Positions 33,638-45,274 of a stretch of 64,000 nucleotides of DNA are shown here, in pieces. The stretch is from positions 105,197,501 through 105,261,500 of the forward strand of contig CM042021.1 of NCBI GenBank assembly GCA_023525975.1, read 5' to 3'. How positions within the stretch are numbered: position 1 is the stretch's first letter; each line of letters opens with the position of its first letter. The stretch is from Smallanthus sonchifolius (taxonomy: Eukaryota; Streptophyta; Magnoliopsida; Asterales; Asteraceae). The position numbers and the translations under genes are program-made. The notes beneath the pieces are model-generated. The model was not told where the DNA came from, ran no database searches, and saw nothing but the letters and a program-made list of their open reading frames with translations.

Positions 33638-34968
33638 ATAAACATATATATGTGTGTATACGTGTACATATAAATGTGTATATATATAAATGGTATTCAT
33701 ATTAGGAAAAATATCAACTATATTTGCTTTTACATAAGTAATTCCTTTATTTCCAATAAAAATATTATTTGGGTCCTATCAAGATCTTTCATGCCAACAA
33801 TCTGCACAACCAACATCAATAATTGGTGAAGCTGAACAGCAAGTGTGGAGTCCTGTTGCTGTTTCAAAGAAAACCCTTTCTTTATATGTGTGATAGAGAA
33901 GGGTTTAGCTTTATTTCTTATCAAGTAGATGGAAAAATAGCCCAAAGATTTGGAGGTTTATGCAACACTCTCTTTATCTAATATATTTATGTGCATGTAG
34001 TTTCATGGGTTGATCCTGACCAAACTATGCCCCACCCATGAGGAAAACATCCTGCATATTATCCTTTGACCACTTGAATCGGAATTATGTCCCCATGCTT
34101 TTGTTTGATAGGGAGATAACACACTCATTGAACATCAAGGGTTGGGGACTACAACCTAAACAAAACGAACCCTAGTCACGCTTGACGGAATCGAACTGGA
34201 TTCACAGTACTTTGTGATGAATTTTTACTCGAATCGAATACGACGATTCATCATTGGAGTATGATAAATGATATGGAAGTGCGTATTCTCGAGTTGTGAA
34301 TTAAATTTTTCTTTTTTTTGTAAGTGTAAAAATCTGTTACTGTTAAAACTTTTGAAACCCATCAATATCCTTGTAACCAAAAGAATCAGATAAAATGCAC
34401 CTTTCAAACATGTACATTGATGTGGTACACAAGTCGAAAATGTCTACTACTTTTGCCTCTTTATATTATTTGTAAAAATTCAATAAACATATGGATTTAA
34501 ATAAAATGTGTAGTTTTGCCTCTTTTATATTATGTTGTGAAGTTTCTTAAAATACTATTATTAATAATAAGTTATTTCTTCTTTTTATGATTATTATAAT
34601 TAGTAATTTGAACGATATAATGTTATTGTTGCTACAAAATTAAAGGCATGTTGGCTTATTATTATAAACTATACTCGCTTAATTTATTATAATGTTATTG
34701 TTGCTATATTTGTTAAAATTTATTCTTACTATTAAGGTTATAATTTCTATATTTTTTGAAAATATTAAATAAAAATTAAGTTGTTTATATTTGAAAATTT
34801 AAACTCATCTCTTTCATATATATTTATGTTTATATTTTATATTATTATTATTATTATACTGTTGTCTTAATTTCTTTTCTTTTAAATAATAATAATAATA
34901 TTATTATTATTACTACTACTACACCTAACATAACGTAGAATATTCAAGTTTTTTATTAATACTACTAA
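33638..34968. other. AT-rich intergenic DNA with microsatellites
   Basis: No gene found. Contains (TTA)n near 34840 and an (AAT)n followed by (ATT)n stretch at about 34888-34912 that could fold on itself. Confidence 0.5.
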
Positions 34969-35359
34969 GAGGTGTTTGGGATTACTTATTAAACCTATTT
35001 ATTGACTTATTACTTTTTGTAATAAGTTAATAAGTTATAAGTATGTTTGGATGTAGTAAAATGACTTTTCAAAATAACTTTTAGAAAAAGGATAATAAGT
35101 TGTTTTTGAAAAGTTATAATTTTTAACTTTTTATTTCTCCTTATTACTTTTAGTTAGTAATTTTCCATTAATAAGTCATTTTTCATTAATAAGTAAAGCC
35201 AAACATTTTAAAAAAAATAACTTATTGACTTATTGGTTTTCCCCATCACATAAGTTAATGCAAACACTTTTTTTAAAACTTATTTTCAAAAAGTATTAAG
35301 TTAACAAGTTCTTTTAAAAAAAAAAATTCTTAGGTTAATAAGTAATCCCAAACACCCCC
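34969..35359. mobile_element. PIF/Harbinger-like MITE
   Basis: 391 bp with inverted ends GAGGTGTTTGGGATTACTTA and GGGGGTGTTTGGGATTACTT (about 24 bases, one small indel). TAA on both sides (34966-34968 and 35360-35362) fits the 3-bp target preference of this superfamily. The interior is AT-rich, with many AATAAGTTAAT-like words. No coding capacity. Confidence 0.72.
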
Positions 35360-35789
35360 TAACTATTGACTTATAACTTATAGGTTCCTTAATACTACCT
35401 AAGTATTCACTTATAGGCTCCTAGTTTGTATATAGTTCTTTTTATACCAAATTTTACTAAAAAACATGTTGAATAAAAGATATTTTCTTTAATTTTTGAT
35501 CATTTGATGATTATTTATACTTTTACTTTACGGAAGAGAAAAAGTAACCATGTTAATTTTTGTTTATTCAAAAGATTTTAATATTAAAATTTTCTTACAA
35601 CTTGTTTTTTCTTAAGTTTGTTATAAACGATACTGAAACATAATAAAGATATTAATAGTGGAATGACTTCATATAACATTTTATTATTATTATTATTATT
35701 ATATTTTTATTATTATTACTATTATAACTAATATTTAAAAAGCAACGACAGTGAACGGTAGTTTAATATTTTTTTATTTATTTTTTTTT

Positions 35790-36379
35790 CAACCCTCATA
35801 CTATATATAATATACACTTTTAACCCGTCTACTTTTCTAATAACTTCGTTTCTCTGTTATAACTTTCGTTCTTTACTTTTTCATTTAAAACGGAAAGCGC
35901 AACTTTCTTTAGTTTTATTTTGTCAACGTTTCGATATAAATTTTATTAAAAACGGAGTTTTATTCAAAAGCGAGTATTTTTTTTCGTACGCTATAGAGAC
36001 TGTACGTAAGTTTTAGCCCCGCAAACGAGCCAAACCAAATTCGACAATGTCCCCGCTGTGTTGCGAGGGGAATCGTTTTAGCCCTTCATAGTATATATAA
36101 TATACGCTTTTAACCCGTTTAGTTTTCTATTAATATCGTTTTCCTGTACAAACTTTCGTTTGTTAATTTTTTTTAAACATAATGCGCGATTTTCTTTGTT
36201 TTTTTTTCAACGTTCAGGTATAACTTTTTTTATAAAACGGAGTAATGTTAAAGTTTGATGTTTTTTTTTCGTGCGCTATAGCGAGTCTGCATTTCGACGT
36301 TAGGTTTTATCCACCCAAATGAGTCAACCCCGGTAACGACCAGACACCCTCAACGAAGCGCGGGTGAAAAAAAATCTAG
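35790..36379 (+). mobile_element. Helitron-like element built of two about 280-bp tandem copies
   Basis: Two diverged direct repeats (about 35791-36070 and 36081-36364), each with ACTTTTAACCCGTCTA-like and CGTACGCTATAG-like words. The right copy ends with hairpin arms CACCC...GGGTG and CTAG/T at 36376-36380, the form of a Helitron 3' end. The 5' end is not certain, so the class call is tentative. Confidence 0.5.
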
Positions 36380-37422
36380 TTATTATTATAACTTTTTCGG
36401 TTGTAAAACCATTGGATCACACACAATAACGATAACACAACATCAGTTAAAACTTGCAAGAGCCAAGTTTGTTTAAAACCCTAGTTAACAAAAGCAGTTT
36501 AAATTAGTATTAAGAATGTTATTTAATAAGTTAAAACTGAATAATTTAATATTTATTTAAATTCCACGTGTTAGAAATCACACGTCAACAACAAATTAGG
36601 TTCAAGTCAAGTTTTACACTATATATGGTTTATGAGTTTGTAACAACTAAAGTAAAATTTAAAGTTTGTTACATATAATAAATAAATTTATTATTTTTAT
36701 ATATTTAAAACCGTAAATGAGGTGGCAATCACAAGAGTTAATGATATTTTTGTAAACCCATTATTTAATAATTATATAAATATTAATTATACATAATTAT
36801 TTGTGTGTAAACTTACTGAAATTATATATATCTCCAATAATATTTCCAACATTAAGATCCTTTGTATGGCATATCATAATAATCTAGGGATGACTATAAA
36901 TGGCGTTGTTAGCAGAGGAACATTGAGAGTGAAGATTTAGGCAAGCAGGGACGGCTAAATCATTTTGAGGTCCAAAACGAAGTAAAAATCCGGGCTCCTT
37001 TTTCAAATTTCAGTGTTATAGACCTGATTCATACTTTCGATTTCGATTTCGATTTGACGTCAAAATTACTAAGAAGAAACTTATGTATGAAAGTTGATCA
37101 AATTAACACCTAACTAATACAAAAAAGTATGTTAAAATATAAATAACAAACAAAAGATATCATATAAAAAGGAGGAACCCATTTTGTTTTCTCATTGTTC
37201 TTGGGCAAGTGATCATTCATAGATCAAGAAATTATTAATTAAAAGAATAATTTAAATATGTACATGGGATGGTGCTATAGATAAGAAGAGCATCAGTTCG
37301 GTAACAAAACAGATATGATGTCGGACGAAAGTTTCCTCAGCAACGTTCGGCCAAAAGTTTCGAAAGTTTTTGGACAAAGTTTTAGTCAAAAGTTTAGTTA
37401 GTTTTTTGTTTCTATTTCTAAC
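36380..37422. other. AT-rich DNA without recognised genes
   Basis: About 1 kb. The last 100 bases (37322-37418) hold CGAAAGTTT/AAAAGTTT words like those after the Copia D primer-binding site at 55320-55440, which may link it to another copy of that family. Confidence 0.45.
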
Positions 37423-37613
37423 TGATAAAAAGGAAAAGATGGTAATTGAGAAAATCTCGGGTCAGTCAAGAATTAACATCATTCCTTGTTGCATGGATCC
37501 AATACGTGTTTAGTTTCCTTTTATAGTTCTGTGTAAAGCCTATAAATTATGCCTCCTTGTATTGTAATTTATTAAGTAAAAATAATATATTCAACTTCAA
37601 ATCCCTCATACCT
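37423..37613 (+). repeat. 5' LTR of Copia D, truncated
   Basis: Matches 54740 onward (TGTTAAAAAGG...) for about 190 bases; a 45-base block of the other copy (about 54831-54875) is absent. Similarity stops at CCCTCATACCT, so the last third of the LTR and the primer-binding site are gone. Confidence 0.85.
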
Positions 37614-38084
37614 AATATCAAAGCAATGTTCTTGGTTGTAGGACCAAACCTGCTCATCATATATCATTTGATCTCAGCCTCTTTTTCAATCAATCAATCC
37701 AGCCATTTTTTTTTCAAAACTGATAAATCCAAACCGAGCTATCATGTCCGAAGATGGCAACTCGGGTTCATATTTATCACTACAACTCGCAAATCTGATA
37801 ATAAAATGGCTTTAATTCTCAGCCCCAAAATTCAATATTATCCGATAATCTTCAAATCAATCCTGAACGCAACAAAAGTGGCGGATAAAAAGAAGGGTAA
37901 GCAGCAGCCGCCGCCGCCATGGGCAACGATAGCGCTGCCTGCAATAGCGACGACACCGGCGACGAGGGGTTCGGCGGTGGGTTTGGTGGTGTTGCAGCGA
38001 CGAAATGGGTGGAAATTGATCCACTTTTGGTGGTGTTGCAGCGGCGAATCAGCGGTGGGTTTGGTGGTGTTGCAGCGTCGGCAG
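37614..38084 (+). other. Unassigned segment with a GC-rich exon-like part
   Basis: Within Copia D but not Copia-like. An ATG at 37919 opens a 64-codon frame (MGNDSAACNSDDTGDEGFGG...) in the only GC-rich stretch of the window; the block TTTGGTGGTGTTGCAGCG occurs about three times in it. It reaches CAG/GTAATG at 38082-38090, which looks like a splice donor. It may be a captured host first exon; no family recognised. Confidence 0.4.
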
Positions 38085-38094
38085 GTAATGGGGA
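38085..38094 (+). other. Target-site duplication of the foldback MITE, left copy
   Basis: GTAATGGGGA; identical 10 bases at 38674-38683. Confidence 0.85.
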
Positions 38095-38673
38095 GAATTT
38101 TTTTCTGAAATGATGTTGTTTTGAGATTATAATTTCACAAGTGGTGTTATTTTTATTTTTTTTTCACAAATGGTGTTTCTGAGTTTGCTAACCACGGATT
38201 GTTGATTTTGATGGGTATTCGTGGTTGGGAACCACGAATTGGTACACATAAAGAAAACAAAAGAACAATTCGTGGTTGAGATTATAGTTTTTAACGAATT
38301 CGTGGTTGGTAACAACCAATTCATGGTTGGTAAGTTAAAATGACATCAATTAATGGTTGGGAGGTGGGGTTTGAACCAATTCGTGGTTGGGAAGTGGGGT
38401 TTTACATCAATTCGTGGTTGGGAGGTGGGGTTTGAACCAATTCGTGGTTGGGAAGTGTGGTTTTACATCAATTCGTGGTTGGGAAATGGAGTTTGAACCA
38501 ATTCGTGGTTGGGAAATGGAGTTTGTACCAATTCGTGGTTCCCAACCACGAATACCCACCAAAATCAACAATCCGTGGTTAGCAAACTAGGAAACACCGT
38601 TTGTGAAATCAAAAAAAAATAACACCACTTATGAAATAATAATTTCAAACAACATCATTTCAGAAAAAAATTC
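38095..38673. mobile_element. Foldback Mutator-type MITE with about 150-bp inverted arms
   Basis: 579 bp. The left arm (38095-38244) and the right arm (38525-38673) are inverted copies at roughly 90% by eye, starting GAATTTTTTTCTGAAATGAT. A perfect 10-bp TSD suggests the Mutator superfamily. Between the arms is a 30-31-bp tandem array. No transposase. Confidence 0.85.
38346..38540 (+). repeat. 30-31-bp tandem array inside the foldback MITE
   Basis: About six units with the core AATTCGTGGTTGGGAA followed by alternating tails TGGGGTTTTACATC and TGGGGTTTGAACC, so the real period may be two units (about 61 bp). Confidence 0.85.
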
Positions 38674-38683
38674 GTAATGGGGA
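38674..38683 (+). other. Target-site duplication of the foldback MITE, right copy
   Basis: GTAATGGGGA, identical to 38085-38094. Confidence 0.85.
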
Positions 38684-38889
38684 TGAGGATTATTCCTTAA
38701 GACCCGACACCCAAAACCCTATTTCACTTTTCCCTTTTGACATATTTACAGAAACAGCCCTTGAAGAAACAACAAATGATAAGAAGTTAAAAACAGTGTT
38801 TTTTTTGTAAAAAAAGAAAGTTCTAAAAATTATACAAATACCCCTGAACATAAAAGGGAGGCAAATATGGTCCAAACTCATCATGGACG

Positions 38890-39250
38890 ACACGAAAAAT
38901 CCTGGATTTTTGATTGTGGTGCTACCGACATCATGACTTACGAACCATATGATATTATATCATTCTTTAAATCAAGAAGAACACACATCCAAAAGTAAAT
39001 GGAGGCATAATGGATGTAAAACCGGGGAGAACTATTGAAATTTCACCAACACTCAAGCTATCGAATTGTCTTCATGTTCCCTCATTATCACACAAATTAT
39101 TATCCATAAGCCATGTAACAAAAGAGCTCAACTGCATTGTTCTCATGCATCCTACCTTTTGTATCTTAAGGATATCAGGACTAGAGCGATCATTGGGAGT
39201 GACACTGAAAGCCAAGGATTATATTACGTGGACGAGGTGACTCAACATGG
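38890..39250 (+). pseudogene. Copia D protease remnant
   Basis: WIFDCGATDIMTYEPYDI at about 38903-38955 is the Copia protease active-site region; Cys occupies the place of the usual Ser or Thr after the catalytic Asp. The frame shifts, and LSNCLHVPSLSHKLLSISHVTKEL (about 39058-39130) is the standard C-terminal protease block. Broken by frameshifts. Confidence 0.78.
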
Positions 39251-40520
39251 TACTGTGATGCTTGCCCATGGAACAACCGATCGGGAAGCATGGTTATGGC
39301 ATAGAAGATTGGGGCATCCGTCTACAGGTTATTTACATATTTTATTTCCCAAACTATTTCCTTCTAATAGTGTGTCACATTGTGAAACTTGTGTGTTAGC
39401 CAAAAGCCACAAACAAATGTTTAAACCAAATAACACTAGGATTGAGTTGCCTTTTTTCGTCAATCCACTATGATGTTTGGGGTCCTACCCCTGTTATTGG
39501 GGGGGGGGCAAAACTTTAGTTTTTTCTTGATATTTGTAGATGATTGCACTCGGATGACATGAGTTTACTTCTTAAAACACAAATATGAAGTTCTTGATAA
39601 ATTCACCATGTTTTATGCCATGATTCAAACTCAATTTCAAAAGAACATCCAAATTTTTTGATCTGATAATGGAGAGGAATTTGTTAATAACCATATGAAA
39701 CAATACTTGCAAACCAAAGGGATTGTTCAACAAACTACCTACCCACACACCCCAGAATAGAATGGTGTCGCTGAACAAAAAAATCGCATTCTGCTAGAAA
39801 TAACCCGGGCCCTTCAAATCGAATCCTAAGTTCCTAAAAGTTTCTGGCCTGAAGCCCTTGCCATAGTCACCCATCTTATTAACTGACTTTCGACCAAAAT
39901 CATTAAACTAAAAACCCCTTTACAAACTCTATTAGAATTTACCAAATTACCCCCACTCTTACCCTTGAACCATGAGTATTTGGATGTTCTGTCTTTGTTC
40001 ACATACCTAAGTCAAATCGAAATAAACTCGACCCTTGTGCTGAAAAATGTGTTTTCGTAAGAAGGGATATAGGCGCTATAACCCAAAGACGAAGCATATG
40101 CACACAACTATGAACTGTGATTGGCTTGAAACAGAGTATTATTACACTTCCCAACACAGTGTCCAGGGGGAGAAGGAATGTTTAGACACACTAAGTTGGT
40201 TGAAATATGTTCCGGTCTCAAGCTCAGAAGGGAGTAATCACAGTACCCAGAATGAGTCACTCGAAACTCCCACACAATCTGAGGATCCCAACATCAGTGC
40301 CACCCAAAATGTTCCTCCTAACCTGACGTCTGAGGTAAGTAATACTCCCTCTCACTCTTCTGATTCTCCTGGCCATATCAAATTTGTTGAAGATACTATT
40401 GCTTCTAATCATGAGAACACCATAGAACAAATTGAGTCTTTGCAAGAAAAATCAATACATGAAGAAACACCAGAACAGACTGAGCTTTTGTAAGAAAAAT
40501 GAGTACATGAAGAAACACCA
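39251..40520 (+). pseudogene. Copia D integrase and linker, heavily decayed
   Basis: The GAG-pre-integrase zinc domain is clear: AWLWHRRLGHPSTGYLH (about 39286-39336) and CETCVLAKSHK. The catalytic core is scattered over frames with many stops: IFVDDC-like at 39530, DNGEEFVNN near 39666, NGVAEQKNRILLE near 39763 and FWPEALA near 39844. A run of nine or more G at 39500 adds a frameshift. The linker (40150-40500) is Ser/Glu-rich and contains two near-identical 60-base blocks (about 40434-40460 and 40487-40520). Confidence 0.78.
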
Positions 40521-40529
40521 GGTAGATAT

Positions 40530-40786
40530 GTGCTACTGCCAAGAGCGAACAGAGGAATTCCTCCAAAGCGATACTCCCCAGAAAAAGAGTCTTGGGGATC
40601 CAAGTACCCTATTGCTAATATGGCCAAAGGGAACCTATCTAGAGAAGCCAAGGCCTTTGTCTCATCTCTTTATTCTGAAGAGACCCTGACCAATGTAGAA
40701 CAAGACTTGAAGACAAAGAACTGGAAGGACGCAATGAGAACCGAGATGGATGCCCTAAGAAAGAACGATACGTGGGAAAAAAGTAC
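40530..40786 (+). pseudogene. Copia D reverse transcriptase, N-terminal fragment
   Basis: NRGIPPKRYSPEKESW, YPIANMAKGNLS and the RT start EQDLKTKNWKDAMRTEMDALRKNDTW are in one frame. It is cut at 40786 by Gypsy E; the next residues are found at 51803. The TSD AGTAC is at 40782-40786. Confidence 0.82.
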
Positions 40787-43680
40787 TGTCACACCCCCAA
40801 TTTCCACTAACGGAGTATTACCGTTTGGGAAGTGACAAACTAGGATCTCAAAACATTAGTTACATTGAACGACTCTACATGGGACTCAAATGAAAATATC
40901 CTTTTAAATCAGAGTATCAATGCGGAAGCGTAAAGAAAGTAAATGCGCAAAATACACGCGCCCAAAACCAAAGTCCAAAAGTCCAAACGTTCAACCAAAC
41001 AAAGTACATTAAAATAATTCGATCAACATAAATAGACACAAAGTAAAACAGTTGAATCCCATGCATGCCCTAGCGTGAACCTGTGTCTTACCTTAGTGTC
41101 CTGAGAAAACATGTAAGAAAAAGCATCAACACGAGGTTGGTGAGTTCATAGGTTTCAAATAAATAAGTAAACGTTACCAGATTTATGATCTTTCAATATG
41201 TATCTATAGGTAGCTAACCTATGTTCATGTTTTAGCTCAAGTGCTCGCAACCGAAACTGACTGTTTGTTTATTGCCTCCTGCCAGGTTCTATCAATACTG
41301 GCCATGTGAATAGGCTAACATTTCACCCGTTCGATATCCGATCGAGTTAGCGCGACTAACGCGGGTGGGATTTGTCAAACCCAGTAGTACTACTAAACAT
41401 TACCTCGCTAAGATCCATATTAACGGTTCGAAATAAGATGAGGACTTTCTGTGATAGCATGTTACACTTAGCTTTAACATTGATAGCATATGAAATACAA
41501 AATCTAAAATCAGTTTAAGCATGTTTTCTCCCCCAAGTTAAAAGCAGTAAAAAGGGGCCGTGAAACTCACCTGAGCTTGAGTAAGGATTTGAATCACACA
41601 AGGGAAAAGTTGAAACCAAGTGTGTAAGTCTCAAAAGACTTACGAATGCCCTAAAATTATAAACACATAAAATTAGGGATAAAGGAAAATAGGAAATGTG
41701 ACAATGACACGGATTGAGAAGCGTCCTAAAGAAACGCTCTAATATTCAAGAGTGGACGAAAGTGTCCACGGAGTTATGAATTACTTTACGCGACGAATGA
41801 CACGACTAATAATAATTATAACCGGGTGTTTTGTCATTCACAAAAATTAAGAAAATAATAATATATGTATACGAGTAAATAGTATAACCAATTATATTAT
41901 TATTTAGTCTCAATCGACACACGCTGTTATAAATTGATTTGAAATAATATAAATATATATTATTTAATAATACGGGTCACGGTTTGAAAATAATATAAAC
42001 ATATTATTTTATATGAATTCACGGTTTAAAAATAATATAAACATATTATTTTCACTTGGGGATAATAACACTAAATTATTTATAAAAGTGGGTATAATAT
42101 ATAATAATAAATTAATAATTCAAACCCGAGCCTACGGGTTGTTTTCCGGGTTAAAACCCATTTATATAATAATATAATATTAAAAGGCTTGATTTTTATT
42201 AATTAAATATTAACAGTAAAATGTTTAAAAATAATTGTGGGAGCCCGGACTCGAACCCGGGTCTCTCCCACACCCGCACACAGCCTTAACCATCTCCGCC
42301 CGCTAGGGTATCGCGAAGGATACCGGGTTGGAATGGTTATAACATCAGGCTCTATGTGGTTTTCCTCCCTTAAAGACCCGCGATCGAAACCGGTCAATAT
42401 CCCTCGATTCGGGCGATGGTTTGAGTGAAACAGAAACAAGTTTTGATGCTCAGAGGATTACGAATCCGAGCATGTCATCAATTTTGAAATCGGTTAAGAT
42501 TTGGTTGTCTAATTTGTCAAAAACAGATCGAAACTTTATTTAGAAAACTTTGAATCGATTAGAAGTATTTCGATGATTAAGATGGTTAAAACTATAGGGC
42601 TTTTGTTAATCGGACAGATACGAAACTGATGAAGTAATTTAATTTCGTTTCTTTTCAGTCTAAGATCGAAAACCCCAAATTAGAACGCATATGAACCCTA
42701 ATTACGGGTTCATGATCAATTCGATATTGGAAGCCCGTTGTTTCATAGGGCTTTCACTCTACAGACGATTGCGAATCTAATGGAGTAGGTTAATTTGATT
42801 TAAAAACGGTTTAGAATTGAATTCGACAGATAGAGTTCACATGAACCCTAATTACGGGTTACAGAGATTTTTATATTAAAACTTGAAATTGGCAAAGGGC
42901 TTTCAGTAGAAAAAGTGTTGCGAATCTTTCTGCATAGGTTAATTTCATTTTCATTGGGTCTAGATTAGGGCTCGACTAAATCAGTCAGATGATGAACCCT
43001 AGGATCAAGAACTCGATCGAATTGATAATGTGAGCCCTAATTGGGTTAGGGCTTTCATTTCAGAGATAAAAGCGAAGCTGATTATGTATCTAGTTACCTG
43101 AATTGGTGTCGGGACGGTGGAGATCAACTAAAGCAGGTCCGACGATGACTAGTTCGATTCCCGGCGGCTCTTGCTATGAATCCGATCAATTTGACGAGTG
43201 CAAAGGTTTCAGAGAGACTCGATTTAGGTGTGCAGTGTGTTGGTTTGCAATTTGGTAACTGATTACAGTCGAATTCGATTGAGTAAGACATAGGGTCGAC
43301 GGTTACTTGTTTAATTCTCATTATTAGTGTTAATTCGATTAAATTGGAGGTGTTTAATGGATCAATTATGATCGTTATGATCATTATCATGCACGAACGG
43401 TTCTAATTCCAACGGATTTTGGGATATAATTCGCGAATTGGAAATCAAAAGGATTCCAATGTTGACTTTCAAAAGTCAACAGGAGCAATTTGATAAAATT
43501 GACTTTGGTGGGTCAATTTATTTGATTTGGTAACTTCACACAACTAGTCCCTGAAGTTTTGAATTAATATTGTGACCGAATTAGACATTGGGGGTTAGAT
43601 TTGACTAACGGGGTTAGGTTTTTAACGGTAAGTTAACGGGATTTGCTAACTGAGTTAACCAGAAAAGTCTTGTTGTCACA
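40787..43680 (-). repeat. 3' LTR of Gypsy E (left in the window)
   Basis: 2,894 bp. On the plus strand it reads TGTCACACCCCCAATTT to GGTTGTCACA-type ends; on the element strand it starts TGTGACAA and ends TGTGACA. Contains a tRNA-like hairpin at 42237-42271 and an 88-codon minus ORF (43124-43390) that I take as chance. Confidence 0.92.
42237..42300 (-). other. tRNA-derived segment with pol III box-like motifs in the Gypsy E LTR
   Basis: On the minus strand, GATGGTTAAGGC (like the A-box/D-loop of Leu or Ser tRNAs) is followed about 30 bases later by GGTTCGAGTCC, a perfect B-box (42247-42257). GTGGGAG and CTCCCAC pair around a T-arm-like CCCGG...CCGGG hairpin (42237-42271). No anticodon arm is seen, so it is not a tRNA gene; it resembles a SINE head or a trimmed tRNA. 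Confidence 0.6.
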
Positions 43681-43795
43681 TCATCCCCTAGTTAAAAGAA
43701 TTTTCGTCCCGAAAATTAAAATAAAAAAATTTTCCCGGGTATCACATCATCCCCTAGTTAAAAGAATTTTCGTCCTGAAAATTTAAAATAATACC
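43681..43795 (-). other. Polypurine-tract region of Gypsy E, duplicated
   Basis: The block TCATCCCCTAGTTAAAAGAA occurs twice (43680 and 43746), each followed by TTTTCGTC(C/T)(C/T)GAAAAT. On the minus strand this gives TAGGGGATGA next to the LTR, a reasonable plus-strand primer site. The 65-base tandem copy is unusual. Confidence 0.65.
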
Positions 43796-45274
43796 TTAAA
43801 GATTTGACGTGGAGTGCTTGAATAGATTAGGATATTTGCGCATCATCTGATCCTCGCGCTCCCACGTGAATTCCGGTCCGCGTTTCGAGTTCCAACGGAC
43901 TCGAACAATAGGGATCTTACTGTGCTTTAACGTTTTAACTTCCCTATCCATAATTTCCACAGGTTCTTCGATGAAACGTAACTGTTCATCAACATGTAGT
44001 TCCTCCAGAGGAACTGCGAGTGATTCATCAGCTAGGCATTTCTTTAAATTTGAGACGTGAAAGACGTTGTGTACACCACTAAGTCTTTCAGGTAGGTCCA
44101 GTTGATACGCGACTGGTCCGATTCTCTTCAATATTTTGAAAGGTCCAACATAACGAGGATTCAGTTTTCCTCGTTTCCCGAAACGAATGACACCTTTCCA
44201 AGGTGAGACTTTGAGTAAAACCATGTCACCTATTTGAAATTCCAAAGGTTTACGACGCTTGTCGGCATAGCTCTTTTGACGATCACGAGCTGTCGCCATA
44301 CGATTTCTAATTTGAACGATCTTTTCGGAAGTTTCAAATACAAGTTCAGGACCTGTGAGTTGACTATCACCAACCTCGGCCCAACAAATAGGAGAACGGC
44401 ATTTCCGCCCATAAAGTGCTTCAAATGGAGCTGCCTTGATGCTAGTGTGATAACTGTTGTTGTAGGAGAACTCCACCAATGGTAGGTGAGACTCCCAAGT
44501 GTTACCGAAATCGATCACACAAGCTCGTAGCATGTCCTCCAGAGTTTGGATAGTACGTTCAGTTTGGCCATCAGTTTGAGGATGGTATGTTGTGCTCATA
44601 TCTAGACGCGTGCCTAATGCTTTATGCAATGATTGCCAGAAACAGGAAGTGAATCATGCATCACGATCCGAAATAATAGAGATTGGCACTCCGTGCCGAG
44701 AGGCCACTTCTTTCAAGTATACTCGAGTGAGTTTATCCATTTTGTCAGTTTCTTTGATGGCTAGGAAGTGAGCAGATTTTGTTAGGCGATCCACAATTAC
44801 CCATATAGTATCACATCCGGTAGGGGTTCGGGGTAATTTGGTAATGAAGTCCATGGATATTTGTTCCCATTTCCACATAGGAACTTCTGGTTGATGTAGA
44901 AGACCAGAAGGCTTTTGATATTCTACCTTGACCTTTGCGCAAGTCAGGCACTTGCTCACATAGGTGGCTATATCGGCCTTCATCTTTGGCCACCAATACA
45001 GCACCTTTAGGTTATGATACATCTTGTTGGAACCTGGATGAATAGAGTAACGAGATTTATGAGCTTCATCCATGATTAGTTCCCTTAAATTTCCGAACAC
45101 TGGAATCCATATTCGTTCGACGAAGTAACGAATTCTGTTAGATTTTACTTCAAGTTGTGCTTCCATGCCGTGTGTACCTTCTAACGGTAGGTTATCTTCT
45201 TTCAAAGCTTCAAGTTGAGCACTACGGATTCTGTCAGGCAATACCGGATGAATAGTGAGTTGTAACGCTCGAAC
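43796..45274 (-). pseudogene. Gypsy E integrase with chromodomain-like tail, one in-frame stop
   Basis: On the minus strand: HKSRYSIHPGSNKMYHNL and CLTC (zinc domain), MDFITKLPRTPTGCDTIWVI (first Asp), ISIISDRDA (second Asp intact), then TGA at 44656-44654, then STTYHPQTDGQTERTIQTLE (Glu intact). The GPY/F region SPWKGVIRFGKRGKLNPRYV and HVSNLKKCL follow, then PVEIMDREVKTLKHSKIPIV and WEREDQMMRKYPNLF, the chromodomain-like end. All three catalytic residues are present; only the stop after SDRDA breaks the gene. Confidence 0.92.

Noticed and set aside
33730..34407. Minus-strand ORFs of 60-71 codons in AT-rich DNA
   Set aside because: Length is within chance and no motif, splice pattern or similarity was recognised.
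42203..43390. ORFs MFLFHSNHRPNRG... and MIMIITIIIDPLN... present in both Gypsy E LTRs
   Set aside because: Same reason: LTR duplicates, no start context or motif; the first overlaps the tRNA-like segment.
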